From Diphasiastrum complanatum (lineage: Eukaryota; Streptophyta; Lycopodiopsida; Lycopodiales; Lycopodiaceae), in assembly GCA_029204225.1 (NCBI GenBank), contig CM055099.1, positions 54,342,983-54,406,982 on the forward strand: a stretch of DNA of 64,000 bases. Direction: 5' to 3'. The notes beneath the pieces were generated by a model. That model saw only the letters and a list, made by a program, of their open reading frames with translations, was not told the DNA's origin and did no database searches. This document shows positions 34,963-47,360 of the stretch, piece after piece. The translations under genes were made by a program, and so were the position numbers. Position 1 is the first letter of the stretch, and every line of letters starts with the position of its first letter.

Positions 34963-37394
34963 GTAGCAATGACCTAATCTTCTTTTTCAACTTGTTTCAA
35001 TGCACAAAGCACTCCTTTGAACAACAACAAATGATTTCAAAAGAAATCACCAAGGTTTGAAACTATCTCACAAATTCTCTTCTAGCACTTATACCAAGCA
35101 AAACAACACATAGAATCATGGAATCTTGATCAACTATGATCTATCCTCAATCTAATGACTTTTGCCACTTCCTAAGATTGAATCACACTCAAATGAAGTC
35201 CAGCAACCTCACTACCGACCCCCAAAAAAAATTCATTTTGACTCATTAGACCAAAGGGTCTACACATAGCCACATATGAGATGGCCTTCCTATTTTCTAG
35301 CAACATGTTATAACTTCTTAGAGGGAAAAAAAAATGGAGTAGGTACTCTTAGATCCACCTTCCTTCAACAACCATATTTTGTAATTAGCACAAAGAGACA
35401 TGTGAATAGACCCTCTCTATTTGTGCAACCAGTTAAACTTAGAATAGAGTTTTGTGATGGTGTTGAAAACTTGTAAACCTTGTTGGGTGTTTTGAAAACT
35501 CATATGCATCTTCAATGTAGAACATCCAAGATCTCAATTTTTTCATGAGAAATTTGTAGTTCGTGAATGTAGCACTTGCTTTTCCAAATTTAATATTATT
35601 TTGTCGTCAATCCTTGTCATCTCTAGCTTTGGTTACTTGAGTTCCTTCCCCACAAACTAGGTCACTCCCTCCAAGAACAATTTGTCATGAAGGAACACCT
35701 GTGATTGTCTTAGATTAGATTCATTGTGTCACCACTTGAAGATGCCCTCGTAAGCATCTTTTGTTCTTTTGACTTGACGTCACGGGTGAAGTAAATTCTT
35801 TTGTAGACTTTACAACATTAGTTTGAGCATGCAAACATTCAAGCCAAGCAAGATGTGTTAAGACTCACCATTGGATCATGTTAGAAAAATAACTAAACAA
35901 AGCTAATAGGTTCCCTCATGCTCTTATAGTCTGTACTTGCCAAAGTGCTCATGAGATTTGTCTTGCCCCAATAAATTCGCATCACAAAAACATGTTCATG
36001 CTTGCAACTTCACACATTACCTTAAATTTTCTTATAGCATCATTATCCAATCTCCACATCCAAGGACTAAATATGCACACACCTTCATGACACACTAATC
36101 CTCATACAAATGTAGTGCCAACTTCATTTGTGCTTACATCTTGGAGCAACACCAAGTCTTAGGAAGCATTAATGGATCCTTATGTGTGCATACACTATGC
36201 CATCCTTCAAGACATCATCACATGTCTCACACTATTCCTCGATAACTTTGCTATTGCCTCAATAGCCTTGTACAAATTATACAAAAATGAATCTCAATGT
36301 GGCCACATTCAAAATGGCATAAAAAAGGACTTTGAAGGTCAATATAAAAATGTTTTCCAATGAATAGAAGTTATCAAAAACCTAGATGCATTTGAGTCCC
36401 CACATCCCACCCTCATCTTGGAGTGTACTTGGCACTAGAGAGGTGCAAGACCTTAAGGGTGGAGCCCTCCATGCACTACCTTTGGGTTGTGTCTACAACC
36501 ATAAAAAAATCTGAATATGGTTCAAACCTTGAGAGCGGTGGTTGAGAATTGGATGTGGGCTTGCTCACTTAGGCAATTCCATGTCATTTCTAGTGTTTAG
36601 AGAACACTTGGGCTTTCAAACCTTGAGTGTTGTGGCAAAGATAGGATGAATCACCCTTGGGGGGAAGTGTACTCGGTGCTTCATCTTTGAAGCCCAAGAT
36701 TTGCTGATGCTATTGCTCTTCAAGGCCGTTCTAAATTCTAGATTCCCCTTAGTAGTGAATTGTGTTACTTACCCAGGTATATCTAGTGATAGTGCTACTC
36801 AGTGTTAGCAAGAGGGAAAAAGTGCAACCACGACCAAGCTTGAGCCGTTTACAGTTGGGAGACTCATTGGAGGACCAATCAGGCAGCTCAAGACTCAGGC
36901 TGCTGCTGCCTTCCTCCTATCCTTGTTTCTCCTTTTGCAAAAGATCCTCCATCGATGATGCTCCGCACTAGAATAGCTCACTCCACTTTTAGCACGATCG
37001 TTCAAACGCGGTCACGGTCTGACTATGCGATCTTTACTCCTACCCCCACCACCACCCACCAGCATCGATTGGAAAAGTTTTCTTATATATATACTTTCTA
37101 AGCCAACGGCTTCATCATGCTCTCTCCAAGCCCACTAGCTTGCCTCAAAATTCAAGCCGCTGCATCTCAGAGTTCTATTTAAGGATACACCATCCACCCA
37201 TCCATCGTATTGCTTTGTGGAGTTCTTCTGAATCGGTTCAAAATCTAGTAGATTTCGTTCATTCCGTAATTGAACATCAAGGCTTCTTAACTCTAGAGAC
37301 GAGGATATTCGAACCCCACAACGAGGACGAGTGAGGACTGAGGAGCCACGATATCCATACCATGTACTATGCCCTAAGTAATGGTGGTCCCCAG
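33597..37394. repeat. Direct segmental duplication, copy 2
   Basis: Counterpart of 1-4877. It holds one unit of the 140-bp repeat, the empty site of the 404-bp element near 37.17 kb, and lacks the 412-bp segment. Homology ends after GGTGGTCCCC near 37394. Confidence 0.85.
34973..37394. other. Non-coding flank within the duplication
   Basis: Upstream of the family A gag. It carries the same primer-site-like string near 35080 and no clear LTR. No coding sequence recognised. Confidence 0.5.
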
Positions 37395-39007
37395 TGAGTG
37401 CGGTAGCTAGATGTACTTACGGGTGTAGTATAGGGATGTAGAGATTTGTCCACTTTTTAAGTTTCTACAATAAGCTTCAACGGAGATATGGAGAGGAATG
37501 AGAGCACTAAGGCTTACCCAACTAGTGCCTAAAACGGAAATAAAGCTAATTAGTAACAACAATAAAAATCCTTGCTAAGGCTTACCCAACTAGCAAGGTG
37601 ACTAGACTAATCCTAGATTAACACCCGAAGGGTTATAAAATGAGATTGCGGCTAATACTAAACAGATAAGCAATAATGAACATGCCACAATAAAGCCGAT
37701 GAAAAGGAGGCAAGAGGAGGCATGAGCACCTTCCCTCAAGCTATGCACCTTCCCAAAGGGAACACAAATGAAATAGAATGATAATTCTCCAAAATAGAGA
37801 GCAAGATAGCTTAATCTCAAAAGTGTTATTTACAATACAAATACCTCTCTTTTTATGGCAAGGAGGGTCTTCCATAAGTGTCTACTAACTTATGGGACTA
37901 ATCTGTTCCTAGCCTTTCTAGAACTTCTAACTTAGGATTTAGAACTTCAATTTTCTTAACTTAAGACTACTTAAGATAAAATACTTCTAATCTTAAGTTT
38001 CCTAAGTCTAAGTTTAAGCTATTTTATTATTATTTAAGCTTCTACTCATGGACTTACAAAACACATGCCATGGCTTGAAGTTCATTGACAGATACTCATA
38101 CGTGGTCTTACAAAACACATGCCACGGAGTTTTATTATTTTTTTATTTTCTCTGCGTTAGCACAGTTGCTAACAATCATCCATCCCCTCTTTTTTTTTCA
38201 AGCATTATTCTTTCAATTTATCGTTGAGATCGTCCTAATCCTTCGCCTCTTATGGATCTCCATCCCAATGTTTTGATGTCTTCTCCCTTCAATTGTCATT
38301 CTCTTTTTTGTTTATCATCATCACCCGCTCCCTCTCTTCCGAGTCTTGGTACCCCTTCCTTCAGTCTCGTCATACACCCCCAATCTGCTCCCTTCATAAC
38401 TTCCTTTGACGTGAGTCCCCATGTGTTTTACCACCCAGCACCTTGATTTATTCTCCCCCAATAGCCTCCTCTCCTCCACCCCATTTCTTTTCTCCTCCTC
38501 TAGCCCACTCACACTTACACACACACATCCATAGTGAAAGAAAGAACACGTGGATTTCAATTCTAGATTTTGAAAAGCTCAATATATAGGTCCAAACATA
38601 AGATGACATTATTTGAGGATTTAGAATGGTATATTCACATTAGCTCTTTGGCATCCTTGTAGAAATTGACATGTTTATGCATCTCCTATGTGCACCAATG
38701 TCTTAAGGCATGTCTAACTAACAAATAGGCCTTGTAATTGGATCAAATTGTAGCTTATTGTCAATTGCAATTATATGTAACCTTCGTCAAAATCACTTAA
38801 AAGGTAGAGATAATAGAATGATGTAATTTTAAAGCTTAAAAAGAATGACGTATAACATATAGGACAATATATACTAATTTTATTACTTCCCTTGTTATGG
38901 GTACTTTGTAGACATTAATAGCAATGTGTTTAATGGACCTACGGGTACTTCGTAAATGTTGATACCTCTCTCTCTCTCTCTCATATGATATTACAATCAC
39001 ACTAAGG
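37395..39007. other. Non-coding stretch
   Basis: No recognised gene. CTAAGGCTTACCCAACTAG occurs twice near 37508 and 37576. CTTACAAAACACATGCCA occurs twice near 38052 and 38107. A short CT run is at 38966-38982. Confidence 0.45.
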
Positions 39008-39080
39008 CTCTCTTGGATTCTTACAATTTGTTTCTATGAAAGTCTCTCTTGGATTCTTACAATTTGTATCTATGGAACTC
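39008..39080. repeat. 36-bp tandem duplication
   Basis: CTCTCTTGGATTCTTACAAT repeats at 39008 and 39044 with minor changes. Confidence 0.85.
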
Positions 39081-39092
39081 CCATAAAAAATT

Positions 39093-39095
<3 letters not shown>

Positions 39096-39161
<66 letters not shown>
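39096..39161. repeat. (GA)n microsatellite
   Basis: About 66 bp of pure GA. Confidence 0.97.
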
Positions 39162-39164
<3 letters not shown>

Positions 39165-39377
39165 TTGATTAGCATCATATTCATCAAAACCATTATCTTC
39201 AAAATTTATTTTTGGAGAATTGTCTCCTATATTCACATTATAAATAACATGTAATAAAAATATGCAACAATACCAAATAAGCATAGGGAGTGCAAAAACT
39301 ATCTTGGATAGTTTAAAGAAGCTCAAAAAAGAAAAAAACATGATGCAAATCATACAATGGTGGAATGCAAATCTTCA

Positions 39378-39505
39378 AGGAGCGCTTGTGTTTTGAGGAG
39401 ATGCAAACCTCGAGTCATTGGAAGTTGTTGGTTGAATTCTTGAGGAGCGCTTGTGTTTTGAGGAGATCAAATCTCAAGTCATTTGGAGTTGTAGTTGAAT
39501 GCTCA
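39378..39505. repeat. 65-bp tandem duplication
   Basis: AGGAGCGCTTGTGTTTTGAG repeats at about 39378 and 39443. The second copy has small deletions. Confidence 0.8.
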
Positions 39506-40089
39506 TGAGCTTAGCATATGTATCCAACATAGTTAAAACATAGATATGGCAAATTAGGTAGATTTTTTTTTTTTTGCATGTGTTGGAGAGCGTTCCCTCA
39601 AACATTTTTAACATGACTCTCAATACTTTTGATGTGGAATGGGTAGCAGACAAATCCTTAGACTGCAACCTGCGAAGGTAACGTAATAGCAAAGGCGAAA
39701 GGGCCAGAATCCAAGCAGATCCGCAAGCAGGCGCTGGCAGATTTCTGCTCAGGTGCTCAGCGCTGATAGGGCCAGATCTGCGAGCTAGCTGCACTCAGAT
39801 AGCGCTGGTAGATGGGGGTAGCAAATCCCGTGGCGATGGGGGAGGACACACTTGTGAGCAGAATGGGCACCAACGATGGCAGATGAGAGAGAGAGAGAGA
39901 GATTTTAATTGGAATCATTTGGAAATCTAAGCTTAAAATTATCCAGTGGAATTTGACAAAACATCGCTTTGCTGAGACGAATAATAATAAGGATCTGTAA
40001 AAATGTACAAAATATGCATTAAGTTAAACAATGTCTCTGGACTTGGGAAACGTCACTCATCTAATGCTATATTTCAACTTGAATAGCAT
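39506..40089. other. No gene recognised
   Basis: 39650-39850 is richer in GC (GCGCTGG, GCAGATC repeats) but has no convincing frame. A short GAGA run is at 39888-39901. Confidence 0.4.
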
Positions 40090-41370
40090 ATTTGAATGAG
40101 TCAGATCACCTCAATTGATTCTTTGAAAGAGTGGCATTCTCCTTGAATCGTAGATGCTTTCTTCTTGTTGTGGGTAATCCCTTAAGCTTCACCACCCTTG
40201 GAGATCTCAACTCTCTTGCTGAATTGGAAGAAATGACTACCCCCCCTCCATCTCACGTCACTGTTGTAATTGAATCCGATATGCTTTCCTGAGAAAGGCA
40301 GAAGCCCTCTCAACTCACCTTTCCCTTCTTTAATGTTCATATTCTCAACTCAATAGCAGAGGTCATCACAAAGAGGTTCATCTTGTTCTGTTTCTTTATC
40401 TTCATATCCCTTGTTGTCGCAGCTGGAATAGTTATCGTACCCTTGGTTATTTTTATCATCATCGCTGTTATATTTTTCATCCACAGTCTCCTTGTAAATG
40501 ATGCTGTTGTTGGATCGATGTTCTCATAAAGCTGAGTTGAGTTCCTCGTCACAGGATGTGGGTTTTGCCTCTACAAGCATGCACTTCGCATCTTGTGGCG
40601 AACTCACGTTCACCATCAGGGACCAGTTTGAAGCCTCGTCATCTTCCAGCTCTCGGACCTGATGAAATTGCAGCGAGCTACTGCAAGATTGCTTTGGAGA
40701 AGAGATTGATGGCTTTGGAGAAGAGACTTCATTTTTGGCAGAGGCCGGGACACTCATTGGGGAGTCATACGAGATCGGCCGACTGGTTCCTCAGATAAGG
40801 GTGTTGTCTGATCAGCTTTTCTTTTGTAATTGACTGTTGGGGAGATTTGCTGACCGATATAGACCTATAGACCCTCCTTGTGCCTGCTCAATCTGACGGT
40901 AGTAATGAGTCTTCTTGTAAACTTTTTACTTGTAAATTCTCTTGAACAGCAATAGAAATGGGAAGCGTGTTGCAGGAGTTAGAAATTCGCTCTATGGCAG
41001 TTGATGGCCACCCAACAGGGGCGTTGGCTAGAGTAGGCGTGGGCGCAAGCAAACTGCTGGACAAGAGCACAAAACGTGTGATCTGCGAGAGATGTTTCAA
41101 GCATAGGAGACATAGGGGTCAATCCTTCTGCAGAGATTTTTTCAAGCAGAGACTGGGCTTGAGATCTAAGAACGTCCTCGCCTAAGGGAGTTCCATTTCA
41201 AGCTAGAGATGGAGCAGCATCCTTTGTAGGCTCAGATTGTGGGCAGTGTTTTGCACAAGGAGTGGTGGCATCGGACACAGAATCAGTAAGCCCAAAAACA
41301 TGATGTGTGTTTGTCAAATCTTTCAAGGGGGCATGCAGATTTGTCGGTAGCTTGTTGGCTGAAGGTTTTG
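40090..41370 (-). pseudogene. Coding-like minus-strand stretch, family unknown
   Basis: Read from 41370 on the minus strand, one frame gives ERDKQAPKPSANKLPTNLHA, then THHVFGLTDSVSDATTPCAK. After one TGA it gives GTPLGEDVLRSQAQSLLEKI to FCALVQQ near 41065. A shifted frame continues with APTPTLANAPVGWPSTAIER. Further on, 40757-40524 reads SSSLQFHQVRELEDDEASNW. About 40510-40250 reads an acidic stretch ETVDEKYNSDDDKNNQGYDN, a stop, then MNIKEGKGELRGLLPFSGKH. The pieces look like protein but are split by stops and shifts or by introns I cannot place. It could be a decayed host gene or an unrecognised retroelement ORF. It is bounded by copia at 41.39 kb. Confidence 0.35.
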
Positions 41371-41389
41371 GTGCTTGCTTATCTCTTTC

Positions 41390-42030
41390 TACTCTTTATG
41401 GATAGGATCTATGGAAATTGGACATTACAAATGCATTTTTGAATGGTTATCTTGAGGAGGAAGTGTACATGGAGCAACCCAAGAGTTACATTTCATCTAC
41501 AAAGCCAAATCATGTGTGTCTTCTACAAAAGAGTTTGTATGGTCTTAAGCAAGCACCAAGGAGTTGGTATGCTAAGCTTAACACATTTTAACTCTCTCAA
41601 TGGTTTGTTATGAGTGAGTATGATCATTCACTTTATTATAGGTTTATTGAAAATGATGTTACCATCTTGCTAATCTATGTGGATGAAATCATGTTGAGTG
41701 GTGGAGACAATCAAGATGTTGATAATAATATCAAGAGTGCTCTCAAGAAGGAGTTTGAGGTGGCATGATCTTGGCCATTTGCATTACATTTTAGGAATAA
41801 AAGTTATTATATCTTCTCAATCTACTTTCATTTTTCAAGAGAAGTATGCTAATTCTATTCTAAAGAGATTTCATATGGTAGATGCAAAGTCTTGTGATAC
41901 ACCTATGGAGTCAAATGTAAAGCTAACTATAAGAGGTAATGAAAGATCCTTCAAGGACATTACTCTCTATAGAATGCTAGTTGGTTCACTTATCTATTTA
42001 ACCATCACAAGACCAGATCTAAGCTATTGT
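41390..42030 (+). pseudogene. Copia reverse transcriptase fragment (family E)
   Basis: The plus strand reads [40 protein letters not shown] and LLIYVDEIMLSGGDN. The catalytic Y-V-D-D has become Y-V-D-E at 41676-41687. After a frame change near 41760 it reads DLGHLHYILGIKVIISSQ, DAKSCDTPMESNVKLTIRGN and [17 protein letters not shown]. At about 42031 it passes into LINE sequence, so the RNase H part is lost. The same family supplies the short fragment at 60065-60410. The mutated metal-binding Asp, a stop and the frameshift make it inactive. Confidence 0.88.
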
Positions 42031-43057
42031 GTTGGTAGCATCTTCCACCGATTTCAGGCAGAAAGCGCGGTTGCCCCTCTCTTCGACAGCGTCCTCCTTC
42101 TCACTACTGCATCCCGGAGGCCTTCAATCAGCTACTGCAGCAGGCTCAAGAGCACCCTCCTATGCACCCGACGGTGTTACTTCTACTTCAGCTGGCTACT
42201 CAATTGGCAGATTCGCTTTTTGAGCTGCTCCCCCTTCTGCGCAGGATGGTTTGAAGGTGCGTACTTTTCATCTGGATCCGGATCTTTTCTCAGCTCACTT
42301 GGATGTTGTTTCTAATCGCTCAGTAGTGGCCTACTTTATGGGTAAACCTCCTTTTGCGGATAATGTCAAGCGCTTTGGAGTGAGCCATTGGGAGCGGTTA
42401 AACGCCACGATTCTCTCCTCTCAGGCTTTGGGCAAAGGCTCTAGAACAGCTGCAGTTTCATTGTGGTGGGCATGTTTATTCCCAGACTGTTGTCTTCAAA
42501 GGCTTACTGCAGCAGGATGCAGCCACTCTTCTCCCAATCTCGGATGGCTTTGCTGCTGATGGCTTTCGTGCCCCTCATAGCAAAGGGCCCCGTCTATCAG
42601 TGCCTTCTACAACCATGTTGTCAGGCATTCTAGCCAGGATATCCAAGAAGCCATGCCCTTCTAGGAAGCCCAATTCACACTCTTCCCCTAGGCTCACTGA
42701 TTTGAAGCAAGACTTGCATGCTAAGCTACTTTTTCCTCCTCCGTGGAATGTGCGGGGCCTTAATGATCCACTAAGACGTTCTTGTCTGGCTGGGGTTATC
42801 GCGTCTTACTCCCACCGCAATGTTATTATCGCTCTACAAGAAACAAAGTTGCGAGAGTTCAATCAGCACTGTTTGATCAAGAAGTTTGCAACCTCTTTCC
42901 ATTATGTGGTGTCTCCGATGCAAGGGACGCGTAGTAGGGTTCTTACCCTGATCTCTCGTGACTGACAGGTGCTTTCCAGTTCCTTTGATCCAGCTAGTCG
43001 GTGGACTCTATCCCAGGTCGGCAAACATGGGTTTGCCTTTTCTATCCTTAACCTCTC
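42031..43057 (+). pseudogene. LINE fragment: ORF1-type region and endonuclease start
   Basis: The plus strand first gives a segment like the ORF1 of plant LINEs (VRTFHLDPDLFSAHLDVVSN, VVAYFMGKPPFADNVKRFGV), where a V-G/A-Y-F-x-G-K core is typical. The ORF2 N-terminus follows (LLQQDAATLLPISDGFAADG). The endonuclease starts at about 42740 (WNVRGLNDPLRRSCLAGV, NVIIALQETKLREFNQH, HYVVSPMQGTRSRVLTLIS), then a stop, and it ends abruptly at SILNLS near 43057. The overlapping part is nearly the same sequence as the minus-strand LINE at 9.1-11.5 kb. Both ends are cut into copia sequence. Confidence 0.85.
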
Positions 43058-43528
43058 CAATGTCTCCAGACCAAGCATGAAGAGGAGCAGATGAGAGAGT
43101 ATCCTTATTGATTGATACTTGGATCTCTCATGTACGAAATGGTTTGTACAAGACCTGACATCTCTTTTGCAGTAAACTCACTCAACCAATATATGGCTAA
43201 TCCTGACATTACCCATTGGAAGGCTCTCATAAGCGTCACGAGGTACATTCGAGCTACCATGGACCAGTGCATCTACTATAGAGAAGTCAGCAACGACAAT
43301 CTTCATCAACTCAGTGGATATTCTGATGCAAGCTGGGGAGGAGATGTAGACAATCGTAAGACATTCTTCTTCAACGGCGGTCCTATCTCATGGAACAATC
43401 GTAAGCAAATCTCTATCGCTCTTTCTTCTACAGAAGCAGAATACATTGCTGCTTTCCAATCTATTAAAGAAGCGTTTTGGTTGAGAAATTTACTGTCAGT
43501 TTGTATGGCTGGAAACAATTTGCTTTAG
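43058..43528 (+). pseudogene. Copia RT end and RNase H (family F)
   Basis: After a broken start (near QMREYPY), the frame from 43112 reads ILGSLMYEMVCTRPDISFAV, then GYSDASWGGDVDNRKTFFFN with the RNase H first Asp, and ISWNNRKQISIALSSTEAEY with the active-site Glu. It ends at LSVCMAGNNLL, short of the last catalytic Asp. The layout Y-S-D-A-S-W-G-G-D and S-S-T-E-A-E-Y is standard for copia RNase H. The family differs from its neighbours, and it joins LINE sequence at its left end. Confidence 0.88.
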
Positions 43529-44489
43529 GATCATTCTAGTAATTTTGCACATGCGCACAAAAGTGTGTGGAATGTGTTTCAAAAGAGCTTCTTTGTCAAT
43601 AGTACCAAACTGTCTAATTTGAAATATTCTATCAGATAGATTGGGCTTGACATATGCCTCATTTAGCCTACAACAACAAATGAGAGATCATGAGAGTGAA
43701 TCCAAAAATCTATAATGTAGCTCCAATATAAATCGTAATAATCTGATACTACAAAAAGATAGATTCTTTTACTATTATACATCAAACTAGATATTTTGGA
43801 GGTGTTCATATACTACATTATATTAACAAGAGACAAAAACGGTACCAACAAGTCTAGAATCCATTCCATTCTTTAAGAGATAGAGAGAGATAGTATCAAC
43901 AATATAATAGCTTCTTAGATACTACCTAAAACACTTCTATATAGGCTTTCATCATTACTTGGACATACAATGGTTGATGTCATTTCATACCATGTAATTA
44001 TTCAAATAATGGTTCACACCATTCTATTTGACTAAAAAACTATGCATTCACAGGAAAAAAAATATACAAATATCTGTTTATTCCAGTCAAGGACAATAAC
44101 AACTCTCCCTCATCTCGCTTCTCAAAGTTGATGAAGGTTGCAGCCACACAAATGTCCCAGTATTTCATGTTTTGAAAAGCTATATGCATTAGAACAGGAA
44201 AAAGGACTCTAATGAGTAAAACTCAAAAAAAAAACAATCTTGTATTCAAATCAAAATACTAATACAAAGATTTATACACATCAACACTACTACTATTAAC
44301 ATCAACACAGATTTATCAAAAAATAACATCAATCTTGTCTTCTTTGATCTTGGACATAAATGCTCTCAATCTGTTGTTTCCATCCCAGAAAAAAAACATC
44401 TTCTTTCTCAAATGGGACCACTTCGGGCTTCTTGCAAGGTCAGCCTCTCCTCATTTACGACATGCCACATGGGGTCCCAATCTAAAGTG
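43529..44489. other. Non-coding, unassigned
   Basis: AT-rich sequence between two copia fragments. No LTR start, purine tract or frame was recognised. Confidence 0.45.
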
Positions 44490-44499
44490 ATTGGAGGAG

Positions 44500-45687
44500 A
44501 TTCTCATGAGGCAACCCGAGGGCTTCATCAAAGAAGATCAAGAGTAAAAAATATGTTTGTTGCTAAGAAGCCTTTATGGGCTTAAGCAAGCACCTAGAGC
44601 TTGGTACTATAGGTTGAATACATTCTTGAGCTCTATTAAGTTTGTTGTAAGTGCTTATGATCCTTCTTTGTACTTAAGATTTAATGATGGTAAGATCATC
44701 ATTCTCATTTTGTATGTTGATGACATTATCCTTAGTGGAAATGATCTTGATGGTATACAAGAAGCGAAAGTAGCATTGTTTAAGGAGTTTAAGATGGTGG
44801 ATCTTGGTAATCTTCATTTCATATTGGGAATAGAAGTTTCAAGAGGCAAAGATTTGAGTTCTATTTGTCAATCCAAATATGCTTCTTCTATCTTAGAAAA
44901 GTTTGAAATGAAAGATTGTAAAGGAGTAGAAACTCCTATGAAGCAAAATGTAAAAGTTTCCAATAGTGATGATGAAGCATCCTTTGAGGACATCACACTA
45001 TATAGGAGACTTGTAGGCTCCTTGATCTATCTTACTATAACTAGACCTGATCTAAGTTATAGTGTAGGCAAACTAAGCCAATCTATGCAAAATCCATTGG
45101 TTTGTCATTGGAAAAATACAAAAAGGGTGTTGAGGTACATCTCGGCCACCAAGAACTTTGGCATTTTATATGATGGATCTAATCTTGCCTTAAGGGCATA
45201 TTCGGATGATGATTTTGCAGGTGATAAGGTGGATAGGAGGTCCACAAGTGCGTTTGTTACCTTCCTTAGCAATGGCATAGTGTCTTGGCTTTCCAAAAAG
45301 CAAGATACTATTTCTCTATCTTCAACCAAATCAGAATACAAGGCACTAACATCCACAACAAAGGAGATCCTATGGTTGAAGAGGCTTTTGGTGGAATTAC
45401 AAGTCATGGAGGCCGAGGAGCAGCCAACAATATTTTGTGACAACCAATCAAGCCAAGCATTAGCAACCAATCCACCATTCCATGCAAGGAGCAAGCACAT
45501 AGAGATTGCTCACCATTTTGTGAGGGAAAAGGTTCAAGCAAAGGAGATCAAGCTACATCATGTGTCTTCTTCAGATTGCCTTGTTGATCTACTCACTAAA
45601 GCCTTGCCAAAGGCTTCATTTATCAAGTTAAGATCAGCCTTAGGTGTTGTAGATAGATGTACTATAGTTGTATCATGTAAAAAATGA
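44500..45687 (+). CDS. Copia reverse transcriptase-RNase H, largely intact
   Basis: A 376-codon open frame (44557-45687) is preceded by a broken part reading MRQPEGFIKEDQE at about 44505-44545. The RT has [20 protein letters not shown], the catalytic YVDDIILSG at 44713-44739, and DLGNLHFILGIEVSRG. The RNase H follows with AYSDDDFAGDKVDRRSTSAF, KKQDTISLSSTKSEYKAL (Glu shifted: S-S-T-K-S-E-Y), CDNQSSQALATNPPFHARSK and HHVSSSDCLVDLLTKALPKA. Only the 3' half of pol is present, so it is a truncated copy. RT and RNase H catalytic residues are otherwise in place. A purine tract and LTR follow in the native order. Confidence 0.92.
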
Positions 45688-46358
45688 GGAGGAGTGTTAG
45701 AATTTAGCAATTTTACATGGTTTTTAATGAATATTAGACATCTATGTGGATCCACATGTGTGAGGACCTATCCACACATGTGAAATGGCACTTGTAATAT
45801 TCAGATCCATTTTGATTAGCTTTCATTTGAGTCTAATATGACATCTCCTAAATTATAGGAGTTAGGTCCTAGATTGTAGGAATCTAGAAGGTCAACACAA
45901 ACCACCAATGGATGATGTGGCAAACTTGATAGATCTTATCCAAAGTGGATATGGATAAGTACAATGAGCTATCCTACACATGCTGGATGCAGCCTAGAGA
46001 GAGATTATGGTGATTTTGTACTTGATCCATGATGGATCCATTTTTGAGCTAATGATGAGAAATCTTGGTTTGTGTAGCTATCATTGTATTTTGACTCTCT
46101 TAAGCACCTTCTTTGTGGATGAATGCTTTGTTAATGATAAGTAAACTATTTCTCTGTTATCAGGCCATACAGTAGCTGTACTTCACATGTGTGAAGCCGT
46201 GGATCATCTTTTTTTATTGTTCTTGCTTGGAATCACAAAGATTGTCAAGTAGAAGCTAGATTTGGAAGCTAGTCTTGATATAGATCAAGATCCTAAGCTA
46301 CCAATCACTCTTTGTGATCATTTGTTCAATTTCAGTCCATAAACTCTGAAATCTGACA
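45686..46358 (+). mobile_element. Purine tract and 3' LTR of the preceding copia
   Basis: GAGGAGGAG (45686-45694) precedes TGTTAGAATTTAGC. The LTR runs to ATCTGACA at 46358, about 664 bp. It has CACATGTG motifs near 45750, 45775 and 46184. The next base starts another copia RT fragment, so there is no flanking host sequence. Confidence 0.8.
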
Positions 46359-47355
46359 GGTTTGTTGATAGTAATATTGTCATTCTTCTAATTTATGTTG
46401 ATGACATTATTCTTTGTGGAAGTTGTATCAAGCTAGTTGGTGAAACTAAGCTAGCACTTGGATGTGAGTTTAAAATGCAAGATCTAGGAGAAATAAATTA
46501 CATCCTAGGCCTAGAGATTGATTTTTATGAAGATCATGTATCTATATGCCAATCTAGATATGCTCACTCTATGTTGAAAAAATTCCATATGGAAAATTCT
46601 AAGAGCATAGATACTCCAATGGAGCAAATTGTAAAAGATCCTAGTAAAGGTGATGAAAGATCCTTCGAGGACATCACACTTTTTAGGAGTCTTTAGGCTT
46701 CTTGATTTGGCTTACCATTACTAGGCCCGCTTTAGGTTTTTGTGTGCACAAATTGAGTCAATTTATGCAAGATCCTAAGATCCATCATTGGAAGATGGCC
46801 AAGAAGATAAGATATGTATCTTCATCTTGTGATTATGATCTACTTTATAAAAGTGAAGATCTATCTATTGTTAGCTGCTTGGATTCGAATTTTGCAAGTG
46901 ACAAGATGAATCGAAAGTCTATTAGTGCATACACTATCTTTCTTGGAGGCAATCTAATATCTTGGCTTTCCAAAAAGCAAGATACTATATCTCTCTCTTC
47001 ATGTGAGGCCGAGTACAAAGCACTCACTACAACCACCAAAGAGGTGCTTTGGATCAAGAGATTATTATTGGAGCTAAAGTGCATCAAGAAAGATGATGTA
47101 CCAATGATCAAGTGTGATAATATCTCGGCCCAAGCTCTTGCCAATAATCCCATATTTCATGCAAGAAGCAAACATATAGAAGTGGCACACCATTTTGTGA
47201 GAGAAAAGCTTATTGGAGGAGAAATATATTTGGAGCATGTCAACTCGTTCTCTTGTATTGCCGATCTACTCACCAAGCCTTTGAGCAAAAGTGCTTTCAT
47301 CAAGCATAGATCTAATCTTGGAGTTATATCACGATCAATGCTTAAATCTTCATAG
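46359..47355 (+). pseudogene. Copia RT-RNase H, one frameshift (family G)
   Basis: Begins inside the RT palm: DSNIVILLIYVDDIILCG with YVDD at 46394-46405, then DLGEINYILGLEIDFYEDHV. A one-base deletion at about 46697 breaks the frame at FRSL/GSLIWLTITRP. RNase H continues 46702-47355: SCLDSNFASDKMNRKSISAY, SKKQDTISLSSCEAEYKALT, KCDNISAQALANNPIFHARS, NSFSCIADLLTKPLSKSAF and RSMLKSS. Both halves are otherwise clean. It is truncated at the 5' side by the LTR before it and has a purine tract after it. Confidence 0.9.
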
Positions 47356-47360
47356 ATAAT

